Source: Arsenophonus sp046530735
GTDB lineage: Bacteria > Pseudomonadota > Gammaproteobacteria > Enterobacterales > Enterobacteriaceae
Assembly (NCBI GenBank): GCA_046530735.1
Contig: JBHEQV010000031.1
Coordinates: 1-5,271, forward strand
Length of the DNA: 5,271 nucleotides
Reading direction: 5' to 3'
The position numbers and the translations under genes are program-made. The first letter of the stretch is position 1. Each line of letters begins with the position of its first letter. The notes under the pieces are model-generated. The model was not told where the DNA came from, searched no databases, and saw only the letters and a program-made list of their open reading frames with translations. Shown piece by piece: positions 1 through 5,271 of this stretch.

Positions 1-183
1 GCGCTATTAAGCGAAAATCAAGTGGTAGGGACTATTAATTTCTTTTTAAACGATCAGTTGATTAATAAACATCCGCTTGTAGTGAAATAAGCGATTAGAG
101 AAAGAAAGATTCTTGAATCTATTATGAGACTATATCGATCACTATTGGCGCGGTTGACAGGATGGCATTATTTAGTTAATTAA
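1..183 (+). pseudogene. dacA: 3' end of D-alanyl-D-alanine carboxypeptidase (PBP5/DacA family), interrupted by a stop
   Basis: Frame 1 is open from the window edge to TAA at 88-90 and encodes VGTINFFLNDQL followed by HPLVVK. This matches the C-terminal beta domain of PBP5-type carboxypeptidases (E. coli DacA has VGTIDFQLDGK then RPLVV). The family trims the terminal D-Ala from peptidoglycan pentapeptides in the periplasm and is held to the inner membrane by a C-terminal amphipathic helix. Past the TAA the same frame continues to TAA at 181-183 and reads AIRERKILESIMRLY then RSLLARLTGW, an amphipathic helix of the right length and place for that anchor. The TAA therefore looks like a point nonsense change, probably CAA (Gln) to TAA. 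The active-site domain lies outside the window, so it is not possible to tell whether the whole gene is dead or makes an enzyme lacking the anchor. It could also be dacC or dacD; VGTINF/PLVV fits dacA or dacD best. Confidence 0.8.
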
Positions 184-241
184 CTCATTAAATTATAAAA
201 ACCTGCGTGTTTTTATAATTTAATGAGTTAATTAACTAAAT
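170..241. repeat. 33-bp perfect inverted repeat with 6-nt loop (long hairpin)
   Basis: Bases 170-202 are the exact reverse complement of 209-241, separated by the loop CTGCGT (203-208). Both arms are very AT-rich and contain GTTAATTAAC, itself a 10-bp palindrome. The hairpin swallows the ancestral stop codon of the dacA-type gene (181-183), so it sits where a terminator would. No run of T follows either arm, which is atypical for an intrinsic terminator. It could be a bidirectional terminator, a small palindromic mobile repeat or the ends of a collapsed inverted element. No mismatch has built up although every gene around it is broken. Confidence 0.9.
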
Positions 242-326
242 TAGCTTTATATTCAATTAATAGTTAAAAAATAATTTAAATATAATATTATTTATCCATT
301 ATAAATTTATTTTATGTTTACAAATA

Positions 327-348
327 AACTTAATTACAACATTAAGTT
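327..348. repeat. Small AT-rich hairpin beyond the IS481 remnant
   Basis: AACTTAAT (327-334) pairs exactly with ATTAAGTT (341-348) across the loop TACAAC. It lies at the downstream end of the minus-strand IS481 transposase remnant and could be its terminator or part of an IS end. In DNA this rich in A and T an 8-bp stem can arise by chance. The rest of 242-344 shows nothing recognisable. Confidence 0.35.
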
Positions 349-960
349 AATGAACGTAACTGAATCGTATGACTAAGTTGATGTTTTATAAGAGATCTTA
401 GATAAACAGGTGAATTCCTATTTTCAATGCTTGAATGCTTTTGCAGACCAAAAGCAGTCTATAAATTCTTTATCATTCTCTGTAAGTACTCTGTGAATAG
501 CCATGGGTATTCACGATTAAGATAATGTAAGAAGGGTCGAGGATTACTGTCTGTTTTGAGTTTTATAAAGACAGAAAAATCATAGAGAGGCTTGAGATTT
601 ATGCTTACGAAAAGATAACGTTATGAATTTTTGTTTGGCATTTGTGGAAGATATTTATATCTACCTGAATCTAAGCAGGCGAGTAGCTTTTAAACGAGTT
701 ATTTGGAAATCTTTTGTATAACGGTCAGGGCTAATCTCCACTTTAATGTTCCGTAAACCTATTTTCATCCTTAAATTTAATGTTCTTTTATAACAAAGAG
801 TTAGTGGACTAAATTTTCTTAGCTGGCTACAACTTTCCTGAGAATACGGTAGCAGCTTAAATAGGATTGAAAGAGTTTCTTTTTTTTCGAAGCACTATAT
901 TTGAAGAAAAACAACTATTTCAATGCTATTTAAGTTGCTCTTGTCTACTTAAAAAACTAG
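345..960 (-). pseudogene. IS481-family transposase remnant (central and C-terminal part), antisense
   Basis: On the reverse strand 653-633 reads YLPQMPN, continuing after a TAA at 623-621 with RYLFVSIN; this is the IS481 signature (family: DIKYLPQMPDETSRRYLFVAID). Just upstream, another frame gives FKSYSPA-stop-IQVDI, matching FK.YEPGFIHVDI with the first catalytic Asp kept. After a frameshift, 504 downward reads MAIHRVLTENDKEF (family: LTDNGKEF); the second catalytic Asp is Glu here. HEFDRLC-like residues follow near 410-375. Towards the N-terminus, fragments resembling the DDLLA region and LSRQEQL occur at about 780-950. The first ~60 residues and the third catalytic acid are not seen. IS481 enzymes are DDE transposases that cut and join IS ends; this copy cannot be active. 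The right boundary against topB is uncertain by a few tens of bases, and no terminal inverted repeat was found. Confidence 0.86.
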
Positions 961-974
961 AACTAGCTAAGCAG

Positions 975-1792
975 ATTTTGACTTGCTAACCCTGTGGTGA
1001 CAAACAACGTGTAATTAAAAATGAAGAATAGATTCACAAAAAGCATTAGCACTTGGTGATGTCGCATAACTATGCATATACTAGATTTGATAATAACTCC
1101 ACACTTTTTACCGAGCAAGTTTGCTCGCGGCTTTAGTTATGGTGGAAGATTTTATTATTGAAGATAGAATTAAAACTTGATTCAACACAAAAGATAGAGA
1201 TAAAAAATAAACACGATGGAATTAATACATTTGCAACCTATTTATGGTATGATAGAAAAACTTAAGACCCATGAATTTATTCTTTTGAATAAAAGAAATC
1301 TTATTTCTACATAAAAATTGTTTGATCTTTTCTAGGCGCTATTGAATATTGCCATCAATCCAAGACATGACTGCTATTATTTGGCAAAAAATAGTGACAG
1401 ATTAAATAAAGAAATTTCACTGTTGATGAATTTATTGAACAATTGTATGTTGATATTAATCATCTATTATCCAATAATTATTGGACAAACCATAAAGATG
1501 AATACATATCCCATAACAAATCATCAGACAAACATTGTTATGTGTTGCCCTAATTGCAATAAGGTATTATTGGACAAGCCTAAACTTCTTGTTTGTCAAT
1601 CCCAATATAGCCATGAAATATGGAAAACAATATATCAGAAAACTCTCACCATAAAACAGGTTGAAGCACTGATCAAAAAAGAAAAAACAAATATTATAAA
1701 GGCTTTAAAAGCAAAGTGAGAAAAACTTAGATGCAGTATTGATATTAAAAGAACAAGGTCAGAGACCTAATCAGATTTTAATTCTAAAATAA
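975..1792 (+). pseudogene. topB: DNA topoisomerase III, 5'-truncated and frameshifted
   Basis: Type IA topoisomerase III passes single DNA strands and resolves replication or recombination intermediates. Pieces appear in family order but in changing frames: VIKNEE and KALALGDVA (~1008-1070); TPHF (~1098) before the VEDFIIEDRIKT stretch (~1144-1179); GINTFAT (1218-1238, family GIGTPATRA or GLGTEATRA) running into MIEKLKTHEFI (from 1249); a TAA at 1312-1314; LPSIQDMTAI (1349-1378, E. coli LPEMATRPDMTA); FTVDEFIEQLYVDINHLL (1416-1469). The tail has MCCPNC (1540-1557) then HEIWKTIYQKTLT and IKKEKTNIIKALKAK, the zinc-finger/topoisomerase-tail domain found in many plasmid and bacterial enzymes. A frameshift near 1715 leads to NLDAVLILKEQGQ and the ancestral stop at 1790-1792. 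The N-terminal Toprim and active-site half is absent; an antisense IS481 remnant lies there instead. At least five lesions make it non-functional. An hns-like gene follows 13 nt downstream, suggesting one former operon. Confidence 0.9.
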
Positions 1793-1805
1793 CAGGTAAA
1801 TTAAT

Positions 1806-2262
1806 ATGAGTGAAACATGCAGTAAGACGATAAAAAACAAAGATAAATATCAAGTTATCTAACTATTTTAGTAGCATTGCCACTATACAAAAGTTTTCGT
1901 CAACGAAAGATTTCGACTGGCTACAGTAAGTTAAAAGCAAACTGGAATCAACTATTGAGGAAAATAGAGAACTCTTTGAAAAGACAAAAGAGAAGCTGAA
2001 GAAAAAGAGAAAAGCGTCTTCAGCTGATTAAGCTGATTGAAAAGAAAGTGGGGATTTAGCCTTGATTCACTGTTAAGTCATATACACCACTAATAAAATT
2101 ATTACAAAGAAAAATGGTATTAATGCATGGAAGCTAAAATATCAATTCCTCAATGAAAACGGCGATATTCAAACATGGATGAGATAATGGCAAGCCACAA
2201 ACAACACTATAAAATTACTTAATGATAGAAAATATCTAGAGGAGTTCTTAATAAAAAACTAA
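1806..2262 (+). pseudogene. hns: H-NS-family nucleoid-structuring protein, frameshifted
   Basis: H-NS proteins oligomerise through an N-terminal coiled coil and silence AT-rich DNA through a C-terminal domain. The start ATG at 1806 reads MSETCSKTIKN (H-NS: MSE.LKTLNNIR) behind a weak CAGG (1793-1796), then hits a TAA. A second segment, DFDWLQ-stop-VKSKLESTIEENRELF, is the coiled-coil region (about 1909-2016, rich in E and K). The DNA-binding domain starts with KYQFLNENGDIQTW (2137-2178; H-NS has KYSYVDENGETKTW). The minor-groove loop (family QGRTP) is seen only by shifting frame: DNGKPQTT from 2183. The original frame then resumes as IKLLNDRKYLEEFLIKN and stops at 2260-2262. The reconstructed length of about 150 codons is slightly above the usual ~135. 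Stops and several frameshifts kill it. Placement directly after topB suggests co-transcription; H-NS-like proteins are common on conjugative elements, where they mask the incoming DNA. Confidence 0.87.
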
Positions 2263-2829
2263 GAATTTTTTTATAAAAATTGGTATAGAAATGAAGTTTT
2301 ACATATAAAAACTTAAAAAGTAAAAAGAATCAGGAGATAACTAACAATATTTATTTAAATTAAAAAAAACAGACAATTATTTATTTGTACTTATATCTAT
2401 CTTTAAGATAAGAAATATTTCCATAAAATATTTAAAAGAATTTTAATATAAATTATTTTTAAATTCCTTTTCTACAAACTGAAAATTTTTTTCTATTTTA
2501 GATTATTTAGAATTGATATTGGTAAAGTTATTTGTTGAGTGCGTAGTTGAAACATAGTAAGGATTACTATTCATGTATGATTTTCCTTCATTTATAATTT
2601 TACAGATATTAAAAATAAATATTTTATATAAATGTAATTTAGATAAAGTTATTAAGCTTGATGTAATCACTACAGTTTCACAGAAATAAAGGAACAAATT
2701 TATAATTTACTTATAAAAATAAATAGTGTTTAAATTAAAATTTATTTTACCTAATCATGATTATGATAATAATTTTCATAAAAATTGCTCTCGTTCAAAT
2801 TTATATAACTTTAATAATAAAGAAAAAAT
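2263..2829. other. AT-rich intergenic stretch, no recognisable gene
   Basis: No protein family could be recognised on either strand. Just after the H-NS remnant, AATTTTT (2264-2270) pairs with AAAAATT (2275-2281) around TTAT; this A/T-only hairpin is a weak candidate terminator. On the minus strand a 23-codon ORF at 2574-2503 reads MNSNPYYVSTTHS and onward, rich in Ser, Thr and Asn, with GAAGGA about 9 nt upstream of its ATG. It could be the start of a lost gene but is too short to name. Around 2750-2780 there is a run resembling a degenerate Fur box (ATCATGATTATGATAATAAT); in such AT-rich DNA this is not good evidence of a real site. Confidence 0.6.
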
Positions 2830-2947
2830 TTATCTAAAATAGAAAACTATCTGTGTTTGGTCACGGACCATTATATAAAACCTCCTTGCATAGATCTCTA
2901 TTCATGGTAATATAATTACTGTTGGATATAATTAAGATAAATATCAT
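2830..2947 (-). other. Two tiny overlapping ORFs with strong ribosome binding sites (unidentified)
   Basis: On the minus strand TGGAGG lies 9 nt upstream of an ATG at 2947. That ORF has 28 codons (begins MIFILIISNSNYITMNRDLC, stop at 2863-2861). Inside it, AAGGAGGT (2887-2880), a full consensus Shine-Dalgarno, sits 8 nt upstream of a second ATG at 2871. The second ORF, MVRDQTQIVFYFR, stops at 2832-2830. The second start lies 8 nt before the first ORF's stop, so translation would be coupled. I do not recognise either peptide. The layout fits a leader peptide plus downstream gene, or the start of a small operon whose second gene was cut short by an early stop. The hydrophobic MIFILII start is also compatible with a small membrane peptide. 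The cassette ends close to the plus-strand IS481 remnant, so it may have been truncated by that insertion. The ribosome binding sites are visible; expression is not known. Confidence 0.35.
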
Positions 2948-2954
2948 AATGATT

Positions 2955-3334
2955 AGCCTCCATTATTAGACAACTACAACATATGAATCAGAGCTCTCTT
3001 CAGGAAAACGAAGAACCTGTGTCTATTTTGGCTAAGTATTATAACATTTCCTAACTTATCGTTACTTAACGGACAAAACGAGATGATATTTATGATTATA
3101 GCCATATTCCACATCGTTTTCCGACAACACTATTACCCGCTTAAGAAAGAACCGTAGCAGATTTCCTGCAAAAAAAAACGTTTTTCTCTCTCAACGATCT
3201 ACTAGCAGTTAGAAAGAATTTCTGAACTCCGTTATATCTCTATCTGGCCTCGATTGCTATTTACACAGGCATGGGATGAAGAATTTGCGTGAAATAAGGC
3301 AGAAATTACCGAAGCTGAACATAAAACATTTTAA
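2955..3334 (+). pseudogene. IS481-family transposase remnant, N-terminal half
   Basis: One frame from ATG 2983 carries EEPVSILAKYYNIS, KRDDIYDYSHIPHRFPTTL, SLNDLLAV in that order. This is the helix-turn-helix and linker of IS481 transposases (family: VLA.RYNIS..TV.KWKKR, then EDRSHRPHRLPTTLSPAQE, then LDDLLAVTREF). It is broken by TAA codons at 3052-3054, 3067-3069 and in PA-stop-ERTV, where the family has Gln. From 3219 a -1 shift gives SLSGLDCYLHRHGMKNLREI (family: SRSGLDRCLRRHGVGNLREL), and from 3299 another frame gives AEITEAEHKTF, stopping at 3332-3334. The catalytic DDE domain is missing, so the copy was truncated about where the IS256 element begins. The residues differ from the overlapping part of the minus-strand IS481 remnant, so these are two diverged copies, not pieces of one. 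Confidence 0.92.
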
Positions 3335-3384
3335 AATAATTATTTTCATTTTCTGGTATATGTAGTTTCAGAGATGGCTGCTGC

Positions 3385-3407
3385 GAGTGGTGGGGGTTAC
3401 CCCACTC
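3385..3407. repeat. GC-rich hairpin between the two IS remnants
   Basis: GTGGGG (3390-3395) pairs with CCCCAC (3400-3405) around GTTA. Alternatively GAGTGG (3385-3390) pairs with CCACTC (3402-3407). It is the most GC-rich spot in the neighbourhood and lies in the 120-nt gap between the truncated IS481 transposase and the IS256 transposase, so it may belong to the left end of the IS256 element. A matching end was not found to the right of 4724. Confidence 0.5.
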
Positions 3408-3456
3408 CTGATAATTGATTTCGTGGATGATGTCAACAACAGAGAGATAATATGCC

Positions 3457-4724
3457 ATGAAAAGTTTACCCTATAGGTATCTGTGAAACCAGATATTACC
3501 CCTTTGATCCATTCCATCAACTCATCCGTAATGGTGTCAAGTAGTTAATAGATACCGCTATTGAGGCTGAGATAAAAGCTATCCTCAACGTTACCTTGTC
3601 GAGACGATCCTTGGAATCCTGTCATTCGTAATGGTTATTTTCTAGATGGCACCTACAAAACAAGTATTGATGATGTTGAGATTAAAGTGTCTAAAGTTAG
3701 TAGGTTGCAGCAGCAATAAAATATATTTTAACAGTTCATTATTACTTCCCTATCTGAATCATTCAAAAATGGTGAAGAGCTGCTACTATAGCCTGTATAT
3801 GCGAGGCATATCCACCGGTGATTTTTCGAAACCTTGATCCGATTCTCGGTGAAAAGTAGATGGTCTTTCTGTCAGTACTATTAACAGACTGAGCGCTAGT
3901 GCCTTAAAGGCACAACCATTTGTGCTATGTGTGATTTAAACGATACCGATATGTTTATTTCTTTGGCCAATGATATATACCGTTTTGTCAGATATGATGA
4001 TCGCACCTTTATTTGCTAATAAAATAGGCGGGACTGCGCATGGACGTAAGGAACTCATTGCAGTCGAAAATGGTTATCGATAACTAAAAGAAAACTGAAT
4101 CTAAAACCTTAATAACCTGGAAGCGCGTTGCTTAACCGTATTCTCAGGCTTGTTGCGGAAGACGGAGGGTGCCTTTGGTTTTGTATCATAGGAAATGGTA
4201 TGATAAGGCATGCAGCACAATGCTGTTGGGTAAACAAATAGCTAATATTACCACCATCACTCCATAAATGGATGTAACAGAAATAAGGGTAAACTACTTG
4301 AGCTCTTTAGGTAAAAAGAGCCGCAATGCCTCTAACAAATCCTTTAATGCTTTCTTGACAATAGTTTCAACGAATATCCTGCAATCGATGAAAAGCTGCG
4401 GAAAGATCAATAAGAATGGCTGGCATTCTATGTCTTCTCGTCAGCTATCTGGATATCAATAAGAGTGACGAATCCGATTGAATCAACTTTTGTGACAGTT
4501 TAGGCTACGAAGCCGATGCACGAAGTATTTGTGCTTTGAGAAAATAACCCTTAATTTTTTAGCATTTAAGGGATCCTACAGTTTGCTCAGAAAATCTAGA
4601 ATCGCGGCCTAAGGGGATTTAGCTGTTTTTACTAGTAGTAAATAACGTCTAATTTAAAGATGGGAAAATAGATTACAAAGCATAAGAGCTTAGCCCTGAC
4701 AATCATGCACTATTGATAGAATAA
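3457..4724 (+). pseudogene. IS256-family (mutator-type) transposase, near full-length but broken
   Basis: IS256 transposases are DDE enzymes that move the element through a circular intermediate. Motifs appear in order: PFHQLIRNGVK-stop-LIDTAIEAEIKAIL (~3510-3580; family DPLHHLIRNGVKELIDTAIEAE); RNGYFLDGTYKTSIDDVEIK (3627-3686); FNSSLLLPYL (3727-3756); LYMRGISTGDF (~3799-3831); DDR in the RYDDRTF stretch; GGTAHGRKELIAVENGYR (~4030-4082); EDGG and GAFGF (~4159-4185); EWLAFYVF then VTNPIESTF (NPIEST at 4471-4488); and FKDGKIDYKA ending in TAA 4722-4724. Its span of about 420 codons matches the usual ~400. The first catalytic position reads LANDIY where the family has WVDGIY, so the Asp appears replaced by Asn. 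Many stops and frameshifts rule out activity. The start at 3457 (or ATG 3452) is a guess from motif position. The coding end is only 48 nt before the recD2 start. Confidence 0.95.
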
Positions 4725-4772
4725 GTAAAAATTCTAAAGACTAATTTAATTATATTCTACTTGAAATAGTTC

Positions 4773-5271
4773 ATGAAAAATAGTCAATTTCAATCACTAC
4801 AATTTCTTGAAGGGATTGTTGAACGAGTCACTTTTCATAATGAGATATCCGGCTTTTTTGTCATTAGGGTTAAGGCTCCTACACATAAAAATTTAATTAC
4901 TGTAACGGGTAATACCGCTTATATTACTACTGTGGAATATATTGAATGTATGGGTACCTAGATTAACGACGTTAATTATGGTCTACAATTTAAAACCCAT
5001 CATATAAAAACTATTGCTCCTGCAACTCTGGAGGCATGGAAAAATATCTAGATTCAGCAATGGTCAAAGGAATATACCATATTTTTGCCAAACAACTTAT
5101 CCAATACTTTGGTGCAATATTTTTGATATTATTGAACAGAACCCTGATAAATTACTTGAAGTTGAAGGTATTGGAAAAAACGACAGCAAAAAATTCGTGC
5201 TGCCTGGGTAGAACAAAAAATGGTCAGAGAAATCATGCTTTTCTTACAATCTAATGGGGTAGGAATCTCAA
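4773..5271 (+). pseudogene. recD2: RecD2-type (RecD/TraA-like) ATP-dependent DNA helicase, N-terminal part, runs off the window
   Basis: RecD2 is a 5'-3' SF1B helicase that acts without RecBC and is present in many bacteria and on conjugative elements. ATG 4773 opens a frame reading LEGIVERVTFHNEISGFFVI and IRVKAPTHKNLITVTGNTA, matching the N-terminal domain (family: LEGVVERVTFHNEENGFCVL). TAG at 4959-4961 replaces the Trp of GTWINDVNYGLQFK, which continues in frame. A shift near 5034 moves to EKYLDSAMVKGI and FAKQLIQYFG (frame of 5036). A second shift in a T run (5120-5124) gives FDIIEQNPDKLLEVEGIGK, a helix-hairpin-helix segment. A third, at the A run 5175-5180 (one A short), restores KIRAAWVEQKMVREIMLFLQ and SNGVGIS at the edge. 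The helicase motor motifs would lie beyond the window. No strong ribosome binding site precedes the start, and the upstream 48 nt probably contain the right end of the IS256 element, so the native promoter may have been lost. Confidence 0.94.

Noticed and set aside
1112..1127. CGAGCAA-GT-TTGCTCG palindrome looking like a hairpin or operator.
   Set aside because: It lies inside the topB coding remnant and its loop is only two bases; most likely a coincidence of codons.
1471..1484. 14-bp perfect palindrome CCAATAATTATTGG.
   Set aside because: It is within the topB remnant just after the FTVDEFIEQL segment and is A/T-rich; no sign of an operator context.
2022..2039. Tandem AGCTGATT(A/G) duplication in the hns remnant.
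   Set aside because: Only two 9-nt units inside the former coding sequence; more likely codon repetition or a small slippage event.
2503..2697. 64-codon minus-strand ORF as a membrane protein.
   Set aside because: Its first two-thirds are Ile/Phe/Lys/Leu-rich translation typical of AT-rich noncoding DNA; only the internal start at 2574 has a ribosome binding site, so only that part is mentioned.
2750..2780. Fur-box-like ATCATGATTATGATAATAAT.
   Set aside because: Degenerate match in strongly AT-rich DNA with no recognisable gene start next to it.
3405..3435. TGATTTCGTGGATGATG resembles the left-end region of IS1 (TGATTTAGTGTATGATG).
   Set aside because: The similarity stops on both sides and no IS1 InsA or InsB residues follow; treated as chance.
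88..4961. Many in-frame TAA/TAG codons inside recognisable protein segments suggested stop-codon reassignment (TAA or TAG read as an amino acid).
   Set aside because: The expected residues differ (Gln in dacA and in IS481 PAQE, Gln or Glu in IS256 NGVK-stop-LID, Trp in recD2, Lys in IS481), and frameshifts are just as common. This fits ordinary decay by transitions plus indels.

Overview
The window is a stretch of decaying, AT-rich gammaproteobacterial DNA. All six genes recognised with confidence are broken by premature stops, frameshifts or truncation. Homology was judged by reading all frames and splicing them by eye against remembered family motifs; no search was run. The best-fitting source is a host-associated gammaproteobacterium, such as an insect symbiont of the Enterobacterales, in the middle of genome reduction with many insertion sequences (inference).

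Layout, left to right. (1) Positions 1-183: the end of a dacA-type D-alanyl-D-alanine carboxypeptidase (PBP5 family), interrupted by an in-frame TAA just before its C-terminal membrane-anchoring helix. (2) Positions 170-241: a perfect 33-bp inverted repeat with a 6-nt loop, the most intact structure in the window. (3) About 345-960, minus strand: remnant of an IS481-family transposase. (4) About 975-1792, plus strand: 3' part of a DNA topoisomerase III (topB) with a C-terminal zinc-finger/topoisomerase-tail domain. (5) Positions 1806-2262: an H-NS-family nucleoid protein, 13 nt behind topB. (6) Positions 2263-2829: very AT-rich DNA with no recognisable gene. (7) Positions 2830-2947, minus strand: two tiny overlapping ORFs, each behind a strong Shine-Dalgarno sequence, unidentified. 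(8) About 2955-3334, plus strand: N-terminal half of a second IS481-family transposase. (9) About 3457-4724: an almost full-length but multiply broken IS256-family (mutator-type) transposase. (10) From 4773 to the right edge: the N-terminal part of a RecD2-type helicase (RecD/TraA-like), with one nonsense codon and three frameshifts.

topB, an H-NS-like gene and recD2 are often carried on conjugative elements and plasmids. The simplest reading is the wreck of an integrated conjugative element or plasmid segment next to a chromosomal cell-wall gene, shredded by IS481 and IS256 insertions and then eroded by point mutation (inference). I found no tRNA, rRNA, CRISPR array or clearly functional protein gene. 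I do not see a convincing new system. The items most worth a second look are the long perfect hairpin, the two-ORF minus-strand cassette with consensus ribosome binding sites, and the possible loss of the PBP5 membrane anchor.
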